A stretch of DNA of 64,000 nt. Source: JACCTU01 sp963700495. Its GTDB lineage: Bacteria > Actinomycetota > Thermoleophilia > Gaiellales > Gaiellaceae. How positions within the stretch are numbered: position 1 is the stretch's first letter; each line of letters begins with the position of its first letter. Location of the stretch: positions 62,001 through 126,000 of the forward strand of contig CAVOXT010000006.1 of assembly GCA_963700495.1 (NCBI GenBank), in the 5' to 3' direction. Shown here one piece after another: positions 7,469 to 16,445 of this stretch. The notes below the pieces were generated by a model. It made no database searches, had not been told where the DNA came from, and saw only the letters and a program-made list of their open reading frames with translations. Made by a program: the position numbers and the translations under genes.

Positions 7469-7951
7469 TCAGCTTCGATTACTGCGCGCCAGCGGCACAC
7501 TTCCGGCCGTGTCGCCGCGCCCGCGAACCGGCGAGGAAGTCCCCCTTTCCAGCGTCCAAGACCCAGATCGACCGTGCAGGTCGGACGCTCCGCGAATGGC
7601 GGACGTCCGCAGGAGCCCGTGCAGCACACGACCTTGCGCCGGGCTGTCGCAACTCAACGACGCGAGCGCGCCTGTCTCCGGGACCACGCAGATGCGGCCG
7701 CCCCCGAGGTCTGACGTCATGTAGGCCCAAAGTGAGTGGTTGTCGAAAACGCTTCCGTCGGGTCCCCGCCGGCGTCGGCGGGAATCGGGTTGTGCAGGGC
7801 CGCATGTGCCGCACCAGGGCCCGAGTACCGCGACGAGAGGCACGACGAAAATGAATGCTGTGAGCGCCCGCCGACTCCTTCGCGAGCGAACGCTGCGCGC
7901 TGAGCCAAGCCGTGCTGTTTTTCGGAGTCGTGATGCGGCCGAGCGTGGCAA
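7469..7951 (-). CDS. Doubtful hypothetical protein
   Basis: An open frame of 160 residues with a hydrophobic segment (ALTAFIFVVPLVAVLG, near residue 30) and a stretch that looks protein-like (GGGRICVVPETGALASL). The ends are arginine/serine-rich as in spurious frames, and an overlapping frame (7717-8187) competes. It may be a decayed small secreted or membrane protein, or nothing. Confidence 0.22.
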   Translation of the reverse strand: MPRSAASRLRKTARLGSARSVRSRRSRRALTAFIFVVPLVAVLGPWCGTCGPAQPDSRRRRRGPDGSVFDNHSLWAYMTSDLGGGRICVVPETGALASLSCDSPAQGRVLHGLLRTSAIRGASDLHGRSGSWTLERGTSSPVRGRGDTAGSVPLARSNRS

Positions 7952-8050
7952 AGAGCGCTCAACGCCGGCTCAACGGCTCCCTCCACCGCCCCTGTTCGCC
8001 AGCCCGCCAACGTGCTTAGCTTCGAACCACTGCGGAAGGGGTGCGGCGGC

Positions 8051-11000
8051 GTGGAGTTCCGGATTCTCGGGGGGCTCGAGGTCCTCGAGGGCGGGCAGCC
8101 GCTCGCGCTCGGTAGCCCGCAGCAGCGCGTGCTCCTCGCTGCGCTGCTACTGAACCCCGGCGTTCCTTTGACTGTGGACGAACTCATCGAGGAACTGTGG
8201 CCGGAGCGCCCGCCTGCCTCTGCGGCGCACGCGATCGAGGTCTATGTGTCGCGCCTTCGTAAGGCGCTTCACGCCGACGGGAGGACCAGACTCGAGACGA
8301 TCGGGCGTGCATACGTTCTCCACCTCGACGGCGACCAGACAGACCTCTTCGAGTTCACGCAGCTCTGCAACGAAGGGCGGGCGACGCTCATTGAGGGACG
8401 GCCGCTCCTCGCCGCCGACGTTCTGGGAAAGGCGCTTAAGCTCTGGCGCGGCGAACCTCTGGCCGGCCTTCCGTACGGTCCGCTCGCCCGTTCCGGGGTC
8501 GGGCGGATGGAGGAGCTTCGGCTGGCAGCGCTCGAGGAACGAATCTCCGCCGAACTGGCCTGCGGTCGTCACGCCGGCCTAATCGTCGAGCTCGAGACGC
8601 TCGTCGCGGCAGAACCGCTCCGAGAGCGCTTCCGGGCGCAGCTCATGCTCGCGCTTTACCGGGATGGTCGCCAGGCGGATGCGCTCGCGGCCTACCAGGC
8701 CGCTCGAGCGATGCTACGTGATGAGCTCGGACTCGAACCGAGTCGCGCGCTGCAGGATCTCGAGCGAGCGATCCTCAACCACGATGCCAAACTCGAAGTG
8801 CAGCCGTCGGCAGCCGTTCGCCGCGTGGGCTTGCCGTCGCCGGTCACTCCTCTGATCGGGAGACAGACGGAACTCGCGCAGCTCGCTGAGTTGCTGAGCA
8901 CGAATGACATCCGACTCGTGACCGTCACCGGATCCGGCGGGATCGGGAAGACGCGTCTCGCGGTTGAGTCGGCTCGGCGACTCGAGAACGATCGCGGCGA
9001 CCTCGTCGTCTTCGTCGACCTCGCCACGGTCCGCCGCCCGAACCTGGTGCTGGATGCGATCGCAAGCGCGGTCAGCGTCGGCGAACAGCCCGCGACGTCG
9101 CTGCTCGAGACCGTCGTCGCGAGTGTCTCTCATCGTCGGACTCTGCTCCTGCTCGACAACTTCGAGCACGTCTGCGACGCGGCACCGCTCGTCTCGGAAC
9201 TCCTCGCGGCGGCCGGGCTGCTCAAAGTGCTCGTGACAAGCCGGAACCGCCTGGACCTCTACGGTGAGTACGAATATGCCGTTCCGCCACTCGCGGTCCC
9301 CCTTCGGACGAACAACGCGTCGAAGCGATCTCGAAATTCGAGGCGGTGGAGTTGTTCGTGGAGTGCACACGGAGGCGCGATCGGAGCTTCAGCCTCGATC
9401 CCAAGAACGCACGGGCGGTCGCTGAGATCTGCGGACGGCTCGACGGGATGCCCCTCGCGATCGAACTCGCTGCCGCCCGGAGCGTTGCGTTTCGTCCATC
9501 CGCCTTGCTGGAGCAGCTCAGTGCTTGTCTCCCGCTCCTGATCGGCGGCCCGCGCGACGCGCCAGAGCGGCAAAGAAGCCTCCGTGCAGCGATCGACTGG
9601 AGCTACGAGCTCCTCGACCACGAGGAGACTCGCGTCTTCAACGGCCTTGCCGTGTTCAACGGTGGAATCGCGTCCGAAGCGTGCACAGCGATTTGCGGGT
9701 CCGCACGGTCCACGCTCGAGTCACTCGCGGACAAGAACCTCCTCGTGCGAGATGCCGGAGTCCCGGGCCGGTTCCTGTTGCTCGAGACGATTCGCGAGTA
9801 CGCGCTCGACCGGCTTCAGAGAGTGGGCGCGCTCGACGAAATGCGAAGGCGCCATGCCGAGTACTTCGTCGCTCTCGCGGAGCAAGCGGAGCCGGAGCTC
9901 CGTGGGCCCTCGCAACACGAGTGGCTCGCGCACCTCGACGCCGAGCAGGGAAACATCGCTGTCGTCTTCGCCTGGGCCGCGGACGTTGGCGAGCGCGACG
10001 TTCCCCTCCGCCTCGGCGCTGCGTTGTGGCGGTACTGGGAAGCACGAGGCTCGATCGGCGACGCGCGCCGTCAGCTCGAGGACGCTCTCGCGGTATCACC
10101 AGACCGCACACTCGAGGCACGCCCTGCAGCGCTGTTCGCGAGCGGGCGGATGGCACTGCGCCAGGGTGATCTCGACCATGCTCGGGCTGTCTTCATAGAA
10201 GGCCGGAGCTTGTTCGCCGCTGCGGGGGAAGTTGGCGGCGTGGCGCTCTGCACAGCAGGCCTCGGCTGGATCGCCCACGTGATCGGGCCGGTCGACCAGG
10301 CCGTCACGCTCTGCCGCGAGGCGGTCGAAGTCGCACGCGAGTCCGACGAAGGCTGGATCGTCGCCGACGCGCTCAATAACCTCGGCGTGGCGCTGCGATC
10401 CGAGGGAGATCTCCAAGGATCACGCGAAGCACTCGAAGAGTCATTGAGCCTACGCCGGCAGATCGGAGATCTCGAAGGTGTCACCGCTGGTCTCAACGGC
10501 CTCGCGCTGATCGCGATCGCACAAGACGACTTCGACTCCGCCGAGAAGCTGTTCGGCGAGGCGTTCGCCGTCAGCGAGAGACGCGGCGACCTCTTCTACG
10601 TCGCCGCGGAGGATGTCGTCCTGGCGTATCTCGCGTTCGGGCGCGGAGACTTCATACGGGCGACTGCGCTGTCCGTCAGCGCACTCGAGTCGTGTCGGCA
10701 GCACGGCTATCGTCAATTCAGCGCCTATGCGCTCGAGACTCTTGCCGGGGTCGCGGCCGCGGAGGGAAGACTAAGGGACGCAGGGCGCCTGCTGGGAGCC
10801 GCCCTTGCGCTCGCGGAGCAGATCGGCCGCTCACCCACACCTGGCAGGTCCGGCTCAGCTCGCAACGATGGCGTCACGTACGACTGGGAAGCGCGGGCCG
10901 TGAAGCTCGTCCTCCAACGCGCCGCCCGCCAGCTTGGGCGACGAGCGTGGGACGCGGCGTTAGAGGAGGGGCGTCGGCTCGAGTTCGACGACGCGCACGC

Positions 11001-11064
11001 CTTCGCGGCCGAATGGACGGCGCTCGACGAGCGAGAGGCCGACGTCGCGCAACACGCACCATGA
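8051..11064 (+). CDS. AfsR/SARP-like regulator: BTAD, NB-ARC ATPase and TPR domains (frameshifted)
   Basis: About 1,004 residues after correcting one missing C near 9302. Order: an OmpR-like winged helix (EFRILGGLEVLEGG to LRKALHADG), a bacterial transcriptional activation domain (to about residue 240), an NB-ARC/STAND ATPase with P-loop GSGGIGKTRL and Walker B LLLLDNFEHV, then TPR-like helices (ALNNLGVALRSEGDLQGSREALEESLSLRR). The GTG at 8051 is chosen because EFRILG starts the fold and GGAAGGGG lies ten bases upstream. Such proteins activate target operons in response to a signal sensed by the TPR/ATPase part. The target is unknown; the divergent secreted-protein gene is a candidate. STAND ATPases also act in phage defence, but the DNA-binding head favours a regulator. 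Confidence 0.85.
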
Positions 11065-11403
11065 GAGCCTCAACATGATCTCCCGCATCTACGAGGCCGT
11101 GCTGTACGCCGCGACTTGGCGACGCCGACGACTTGGCGGTAGTGCGCGGCCTCTATCGTGATGTGCTTTGGCTGCGCTCAGTTGGCGATCTGCTCGTCTG
11201 TCATGCGACCTTGAGCGTTCGCTTGTGCGCCGGCGAAGGCGACACGACACCGAGAGGCTTCGCCCGCGGCGCGTCAACGGCTAAGTGTCGCCGGCTTCCC
11301 CCATTGCCAATGGTCCCTCACCGTGGACTCGCGTCAGGTCGAATCGGGTGGCTTCATGAAGTAGAGCAGGCGATCGTTGAAGTGAAAAACCTGTTGCGCG
11401 AAG
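11065..11403. other. Intergenic region between convergent genes, nothing recognised
   Basis: The BTAD regulator and the secreted-protein gene face each other here. I see no gene and no strong terminator hairpin. Confidence 0.5.
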
Positions 11404-13131
11404 CTATTCCCTCGTGACCTCGAGGAAGCTGAAGTACGGGTTGTTTGTCGGAAAGTCGACGAGAACGTATCGGCCGTCGGGGTAGAGGGCGACGGTGATC
11501 GTGGGGTCCCATGCGGTGAGGCAGAGATTGGTCCCGTCGATGAATGAGAGGAGTTTCGTCTCGCCGTCAGGCCCGGAGAGCTCTTCGATGAACTGTTCGA
11601 GAATGAACTCGGCACCGGTGGCAATGTTCGTCCGTTCGATGGGCTTGAGAAGGAGCTTCCATGCCGCGTTGAGGAGCCTGACTTTTGCGGAGAGTGGCAC
11701 CTTTGGATTGGCCAAGGCGCGCAAGAGCGCCTTTGTGAAGATTCCGGCTCGAGAGGCGATGAGTCCCGCCCATGACGCGCAGATCTGGTAGTTGCCGGTG
11801 ACGGAAACGCGTTTCACTCCGTCCGGGTCGTCGGTTACATGGGCTGTTAGGACCGACCCGCGGTAGTTGCCGTCCTCTGAGGCGGCCGTCCACTGGATTC
11901 CGGCGAAGTTCCAGAGCAGGTTCAGGGTGCTGGGTAGCAGCATGTGCGAGAAGGCCGTCGTCGAGACGAAGTTGACCGTTCCGCCGCCGTAGCACCAGAG
12001 CGTGTGGAGCTTGATGTCGAAGACAGGCGCCGCTTGCGCGTAACCGGTGAGCCAGCCGAAGTCGGCGTCCTGGCATCCAGTTGGACCCGCCGCGCTGTTG
12101 GTGAAGACACATCGGATCGTTTCGTCGGGTTCCGCGGTGCCGGTGGCGGAACCCAGGGAGGTGTTCGTGGTCGTTCCCGCCTTGTTGCAGACAATCGATG
12201 TGACCGTCCATCCGGATGTGAGTGCCTCGGCAATGGTGAAGGAGCCCGCAGGCACCTCCAGCGAAACGGTCTCGTCGTCCTGGAGGCGTTCGACGGTTCC
12301 ATTGATGCTGAACTGAAACTCGTTCTGAGCTCCGTTAGGCAGCGTTTGCTTCTCGACGATGATCGTCGCTTTCCCGCCGCCGCAGTGCTGGTCGGCGGAG
12401 TTGTCCACTGGGTCGGCTGCGTCGGGGATCCCGTCGAGGTCGCAGTCGGGCAGACGGGTCAGTTGCCATGTCAGCGTGGTCGTTGCGTCTTGTACATCGT
12501 CCTGAATGTGCCGGGTGATCGTGCCGCTCGTGGTCGGCGCGTCGAACTCGATCGGGTGATAGGCACCGGCGATGCCATGGAGGCCGAAGACGATGACCCA
12601 GGGCTCGATGTAAGTCCTGTCCCAAGCCCCGCAGCCGACCGTGCCGAACTCATGCACGATCGTCTCGAATCTTCCCGTGTTCCCGCCGAACTCGAGCCCT
12701 GCGGGCGACGCGAATGTGCGGTCGATGTCGACGATGAACGGTCCACTACCTTCTTCCGGGGCGCGTGTTGCGAGCGTTCCGAAAGCCTCGCTCTCTCTGA
12801 CGAAGTTGTCCGGACAGGTGGGCTTCTTGCTCACTATGTGGCTCTTGTACGTCTGCCGGTATTCGAACCCCTGGTGGTAGATCACGAAGTCGGGGTCGGA
12901 TCTCCGGACGACCCCCTCGAGCCCGGGCCCACCCAACGTAATCCCGATCGTTTCAACGATCGTCTCGGTGTAGCTCTGGCTCGCACTGTCGAGTACCGCG
13001 TTGTACGAGATGTCGACTGTCCCGCTCCACGTGTCTACCGTCCCAGCCGTCGCCGAAGCCGGCCCCAGTCCCTCCCCGAGTGCGAGCAGCGGAAGGACGA
13101 CAGCAAAGCCGAGCAGCAACAGCCGACGCAT
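11404..13131 (-). CDS. Secreted protein of unknown function with a prealbumin-like domain
   Basis: About 575 residues. The ATG at 13131 is preceded by GGGAG at good spacing and starts a clear signal peptide (RRLLLLGFAVVLPLLALG, cleavage near ATAG). A longer frame starts at 13173. The middle has an acidic DCDLDGIPDAADPVD motif typical of calcium-binding thrombospondin type-3 linkers, then IIVEKQTLPNGAQNEFQFSI...VPAGSFTIAEAL, which matches prealbumin-like/SpaA-type surface domains. The last ~200 residues are unrecognised. No sortase motif or C-terminal membrane anchor is visible, so it is probably released. It lies inside the suspected tRNA-Ser island. Confidence 0.7.
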   Translation of the reverse strand: MRRLLLLGFAVVLPLLALGEGLGPASATAGTVDTWSGTVDISYNAVLDSASQSYTETIVETIGITLGGPGLEGVVRRSDPDFVIYHQGFEYRQTYKSHIVSKKPTCPDNFVRESEAFGTLATRAPEEGSGPFIVDIDRTFASPAGLEFGGNTGRFETIVHEFGTVGCGAWDRTYIEPWVIVFGLHGIAGAYHPIEFDAPTTSGTITRHIQDDVQDATTTLTWQLTRLPDCDLDGIPDAADPVDNSADQHCGGGKATIIVEKQTLPNGAQNEFQFSINGTVERLQDDETVSLEVPAGSFTIAEALTSGWTVTSIVCNKAGTTTNTSLGSATGTAEPDETIRCVFTNSAAGPTGCQDADFGWLTGYAQAAPVFDIKLHTLWCYGGGTVNFVSTTAFSHMLLPSTLNLLWNFAGIQWTAASEDGNYRGSVLTAHVTDDPDGVKRVSVTGNYQICASWAGLIASRAGIFTKALLRALANPKVPLSAKVRLLNAAWKLLLKPIERTNIATGAEFILEQFIEELSGPDGETKLLSFIDGTNLCLTAWDPTITVALYPDGRYVLVDFPTNNPYFSFLEVTRE

Positions 13132-13395
13132 CGAAAGTGCTCCCATGGCCATCCACACGAGCGTACGACGCACCGCTCAACGTCCACTCAACGGCCCAAG
13201 CGGCGGCGGCGTGCGAGATCGCACACCCCGAGCGCGGCCAGCGGCGGTGGAACAGCGAGGACCAAGCCTTCTGTCCCGTCCCGTAAAAGCGCTCCCTCCG
13301 TGCGCCAGTTGCGCGCCAGTCGCCACCTTGCTCAGGCGGATTCCAACGTGCTCGGGCGGACGGACGGCTGGCCGGTCGCTGACGTCGACGAGGGG

Positions 13396-13424
13396 CGGAA
13401 TCCCGCTCTGGGAGCCGGATTCCG
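13396..13424 (-). terminator. Terminator hairpin of tRNA-Ser(CGA)
   Basis: CGGAATCC (13396-13403) pairs with GGATTCCG (13417-13424), ten bases beyond the tRNA 3' end. No T-run follows. Confidence 0.5.
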
Positions 13425-13434
13425 TGCAGTAGAG

Positions 13435-13523
13435 CGGAGGGGGAGGGATTTGAACCCTCGATCCGCCTAACGACGGATAACGGTTTTCGAGACCGCCGCA
13501 TTCGACCGCTCTGCCACCCCTCC
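13435..13523 (-). tRNA. tRNA-Ser(CGA)
   Basis: Class II tRNA on the minus strand. Acceptor strands GGAGGGG and CCCCTCC, anticodon loop CTCGAAA (anticodon CGA, reading UCG), long variable arm, T arm GAGGG-TTCAAAT-CCCTC, discriminator G, no encoded CCA. Its 3' end is repeated at 7367-7391. Confidence 0.97.
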
Positions 13524-13644
13524 GAGGCGCCGAGCGAGCTAGACAGATTAGCCGCGATGGATCGGTGATCAGCCGACGCGGAGGCGCGGCTTTGCCGCAC
13601 CGGGAGCTCCCGCGGCTGAGACTCCGGGCGAGAAGGAGGGGGAA

Positions 13645-13671
13645 CACGGGGGAACCCTGGGTTCCCCCGTG
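13645..13671 (-). terminator. Terminator hairpin of tRNA-Ser(GGA)
   Basis: CACGGGGGAACC (13645-13656) and GGTTCCCCCGTG (13660-13671) form a perfect 12-bp stem with a 3-base loop, five bases past the tRNA 3' end. The stem nearly equals the one after tRNA-Ser(GCT). Confidence 0.65.
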
Positions 13672-13676
13672 CCAAG

Positions 13677-13765
13677 CGGAGAGGGCGGGATTTGAACCCG
13701 CGACGCACCTTTCAGCACGTACGCGATTTCCAGTCGCGCTCCTTAGACCACTCGGACACCTCTCC
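13677..13765 (-). tRNA. tRNA-Ser(GGA)
   Basis: Class II tRNA on the minus strand. Acceptor strands GGAGAGG and CCTCTCC, anticodon loop CTGGAAA (anticodon GGA, reading UCC/UCU), long variable arm, T arm GCGGG-TTCAAAT-CCCGC, discriminator G, no encoded CCA. Confidence 0.97.
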
Positions 13766-13788
13766 CGAGTGCAGTCGGCAGGGTAGCG

Positions 13789-14040
13789 CTAGAAGCCGTT
13801 GAGCACGAGCGCCTCGTGCTCCTCGGGCTCTTCGCTCTCGACGGCGAAGATCTCGACGGCCGTGAGCATCAGCACGAACAGCACGGCGGTCACGAGCAGG
13901 AACGCGTTCCGGTTCTTGCCCGGGAAGTTCGGGTCCCGGCGGGGGAAGACGAACGAGGAGAGCAGCGAGAAGACGATGAAGATCGCCGCCATGCCCCCGA
14001 GCACGAGCTTGTTCTGGGTTTCCAGCGCCGCGAGCAGCAC
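13789..14040 (-). CDS. Small two-helix membrane protein
   Basis: An 83-residue protein with two clear membrane segments (VLGGMAAIFIVFSLLSSFVF and FLLVTAVLFVLMLTAVEIF), a basic connecting loop (PRRDPNFPGKNRN) and an acidic C-terminal tail (ESEEPEEHE). Both termini probably face the same side. I do not recognise the family. It lies downstream of the DUF4349 gene on the same strand with a 17-base gap and may be in that operon. Confidence 0.7.
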   Translation of the reverse strand: MLLAALETQNKLVLGGMAAIFIVFSLLSSFVFPRRDPNFPGKNRNAFLLVTAVLFVLMLTAVEIFAVESEEPEEHEALVLNGF

Positions 14041-14057
14041 GCGGGGAATCTAACCGA

Positions 14058-15152
14058 CTACTCGCGTGCAGGCGTCGGGCGAGGGCTGTCGAGCAGGCGC
14101 TCCTCGTCCCGGCGCCGGAGCGCACGCCGGACGAACAGCACGAGCGCGGCCACGAGCGCGAGCGGGAGGAGCACGATCGTGAGGAAGAGCGCGACGGCGG
14201 CCGCGACCGAGAGGATGCCGAGCGCATCGTCGATAGCGTCGTCGAAGCGGCTTCCGCCGCCGGTGGTTGCGGCCCGCCTCGTCTCGAGGGAGAGCGAGAC
14301 GTCCGCGAGCGCGACCTCGCTCGCGATGCTGGCGCGCTGGCGCGTCCGCTGGTTGAGCAAGCCCTGGATCCGCTGGCGGCGGAGCTCGAGCTGCAGGCGC
14401 TCGACGTCGGTGAGGCCGGGCTGCGCGAGCTTCGCGTTCACCTCTGCGAGCTGGATCCGCAACGTGTCGATTCGCCTCGCGAGGCCGTCTAGGTCGGCCT
14501 GGCGGTCCTGGATCGAGATCTGCTGGCCGGTGATCGTGCCGAGCTCGGAGAACTGCGCGATCGCCTCCTGCACGCGCCGCTGCGGCACGCGCAGAGTCAG
14601 CCTGGCCGAACCCGTCCGGCCCTGGGTTGCGACGTTCGAGGAGACGACGATGCCGCCGAGCTCCCGCGTCGTGCGGATCGCCTCGGCGCTCGCGTCGGAG
14701 AGGCTCCTGTTGTCGGGCACGGTGAGCTCGAGCGAGACGTCCCACTCCTGAGCGCGGTCCGCGGTGGGCGGCGTGACGCCGAACGCGAGTCCCGGGGTCG
14801 AGCCGGGCGCGGCGTCTTCGCTCTGAATCGCCTCCCTGGACTCGGCGGCCTTGGTGCTCGAGTCCACGGCCGCCTGCTCCGACTGATCGCCGTCCCTGCT
14901 GCCGAACATGACAGCGCCGACGAGTGCGAGCGCCACCGGCACGAGAACGAGCGCCGGCCGCCATCCGAACGTCCGCCGCTTCGGCGGCTCCAGCGCGCGC
15001 ACGCGCTCACGCAGCTCGCGGGGCGCGCGAGGCGGCTCGGTGCGCAGCTCGCGGATGAGCCCTTCGAGGTGCGCCTCGCGCTCGCTCTCGGGCGGCACGC
15101 CGCGCAGCAGTCCCTCGATCCGTTCCACGTCCGTTGCGTCAGGCGAGCGCAT
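14058..15152 (-). CDS. DUF4349 membrane protein, candidate partner of the ECF sigma factor
   Basis: A 364-residue protein. The N-terminal ~60 residues are a short soluble helical region (ERIEGLLRGVPPESER) as in membrane anti-sigma factors. A membrane segment follows (ALVLVPVALALVGAVMF, about residue 70), then the DUF4349 body (WDVSLELTVPDNRSLSDAS...GGIVVSSNVATQGRTGSARLTLRVP), a coiled coil (about 215-285) and a C-terminal membrane helix (ALFLTIVLLPLALVAALVLFV). It overlaps the sigma-factor gene by 14 bases. A membrane-bound regulator of the sigma factor is the natural inference; there is no zinc-binding HxxxCxxC motif. Confidence 0.78.
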   Translation of the reverse strand: MRSPDATDVERIEGLLRGVPPESEREAHLEGLIRELRTEPPRAPRELRERVRALEPPKRRTFGWRPALVLVPVALALVGAVMFGSRDGDQSEQAAVDSSTKAAESREAIQSEDAAPGSTPGLAFGVTPPTADRAQEWDVSLELTVPDNRSLSDASAEAIRTTRELGGIVVSSNVATQGRTGSARLTLRVPQRRVQEAIAQFSELGTITGQQISIQDRQADLDGLARRIDTLRIQLAEVNAKLAQPGLTDVERLQLELRRQRIQGLLNQRTRQRASIASEVALADVSLSLETRRAATTGGGSRFDDAIDDALGILSVAAAVALFLTIVLLPLALVAALVLFVRRALRRRDEERLLDSPRPTPARE

Positions 15153-15663
15153 CCGCTGCCATCCTTTCTTCGAGCTTCGTCAGGGCGCGTGTCAGGCGCA
15201 TCGAGCACGCGGTGCGCGAGATGCCGAGCACGCGGGCGGCAGCCTCGGCGTCCAGCTCCAGCACCACCCGCAGCGCAAGCACTTCGCGATCTGCCGCGGT
15301 CAGCTCTGCGACCGCGGCCTCGAGCTCGGGCGAAAGCCCGAACAACACAGGGTGGGCGGCACTCGGCTCGTCCGCGACGTAACGCTCCTCACGCCGTCGC
15401 CTGCGCGCTTCGGCTCGGAAATGGTCGAGGGCGGCGGAGCGCGCGATGCTGATCAGCCATGCGACCGGCTCCGCGCGGCGCGGGTCGTAGCGCCGCCAGC
15501 CGCGGAGCGCCTTCTCAAAGGTGACCCCGGTCAGGTCGTCGGCGAGTGTGGGATCGGCGGTGAGCATGAGCAAGTAGCGGTAGACCTCATCCAGACAGTC
15601 CTCTGCGACGGCTGAGAACGTCGGCCGGTTCACATCCCCTCTACGCCGCGGGATGCCCATCAC
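15139..15663 (-). CDS. ECF-type RNA polymerase sigma factor
   Basis: About 174 residues with sigma region 2 (DEVYRYLLMLTADPTLADDLTGVTFEKALRGW then WLISIARSAALDHFR) and region 4 (LTAADREVLALRVVLELDAEAAARVLGISRTACSMRLTRALTKLEERM). Starts are GTG at 15663, overlapping the metallophosphatase stop as GTGA, or ATG at 15660. Because it overlaps both neighbours, metallophosphatase, sigma factor and DUF4349 protein form one transcription unit. ECF factors usually activate their own operon under an envelope or extracellular signal. Confidence 0.87.
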   Translation of the reverse strand: MMGIPRRRGDVNRPTFSAVAEDCLDEVYRYLLMLTADPTLADDLTGVTFEKALRGWRRYDPRRAEPVAWLISIARSAALDHFRAEARRRRREERYVADEPSAAHPVLFGLSPELEAAVAELTAADREVLALRVVLELDAEAAARVLGISRTACSMRLTRALTKLEERMAADALA

Positions 15664-16445
15664 GTCACATGGAAGCGGTCGATCGTGACGCCGGCGAGGT
15701 CGACGACCCGGACGAGGAAGCCGTCAGGCTCGACCGTGACGTGCACGAAGCCGTGCCCGACCCGCGCTGCAAGCCGGCGGGGGTACGAGGCGGGGCAGCG
15801 GCGAAGGGGGTAAAGCCCGGCTCCCCCGCCTCCGTCGACGACGTAGGTGACGGCCCCGCGGGAGAAGCGCTGATAGTTGTGATCGTGGCCGCTGAGCACG
15901 AGATGAACGCCGTAGCGCTCGAACAGCGGCACCCACGTGCGCCGCACCGTTGCGCTGCCGAGATGGCCGCCGCAGGTGTACGGCGGATGGTGGAGCACGA
16001 CGACCCGGCGGAGACCCGTCCGTACCGCGAGTGTCCGCCTGAGCCAGGTGGTCTGAGCCGCGGTGATCGCGGTCGAGTCGAGCACGATCACCTCGACCTC
16101 GTTCACGCGTCGCACGTAGTACGGCGCCGGCATCCGCAGCAGCCCGAACTCGTACCGTCCCCGGCCGACCTGAACGTCGTGGTTACCGAGCGCACCCGCA
16201 ACCCCGACCTCAGCGGCCGGGAGCCAGCCGAAGCTCGCCCGCCAGGACGTCGCGAACGAGCGTCCTCGCGTGTAGTCGTTGTCGCCCAGCGTCACGAGCA
16301 GCTGCGACGGGTTGCGTTCCTCGTAGGCGCGGACCGCGTCGCCGACGTCGCGCTGGCGCTGCCCGCCGACACCGAAGTCGCCGATCGCGAGGATGCTCGT
16401 CGCGAGTGCAAGCGATAACCCGAGTGCAACTATGGTTCCGCGAAT
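15660..16445 (-). CDS. Exported metallophosphatase (purple-acid-phosphatase-like)
   Basis: Calcineurin-like phosphoesterase with the full metal-ligand series: GDFG, GDNDY, GNHD, VVLHHPPY and SGHDHNYQRF. The order and the final GHDHNY fit the purple acid phosphatase type. The N-terminus is a signal-like helix (RGTIVALGLSLALATSILA). The start is a problem: the frame stays open to a TTG at 16535 inside the divergent aminopeptidase gene, and no ATG, GTG or TTG precedes the signal helix. I place it at an ATT (16445), which gives a compact signal peptide. It is first in the operon with the sigma factor. Substrate unknown. Confidence 0.75.
   Translation of the reverse strand: MRGTIVALGLSLALATSILAIGDFGVGGQRQRDVGDAVRAYEERNPSQLLVTLGDNDYTRGRSFATSWRASFGWLPAAEVGVAGALGNHDVQVGRGRYEFGLLRMPAPYYVRRVNEVEVIVLDSTAITAAQTTWLRRTLAVRTGLRRVVVLHHPPYTCGGHLGSATVRRTWVPLFERYGVHLVLSGHDHNYQRFSRGAVTYVVDGGGGAGLYPLRRCPASYPRRLAARVGHGFVHVTVEPDGFLVRVVDLAGVTIDRFHVT

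Larger units (their letters stand above)
7061..8050. other. Non-coding or decayed region before the BTAD regulator
   Basis: Nearly 1 kb without a convincing gene. It contains a hairpin (7324-7350), a tRNA-Ser 3' remnant (7367-7430) and a doubtful minus-strand reading frame (7469-7951), each listed separately. No integrase or transposase fragment is recognisable. Confidence 0.5.

Noticed and set aside
11944..13470. 508-codon plus-strand frame
   Set aside because: Antisense to the secreted protein with signal peptide and recognisable domains.
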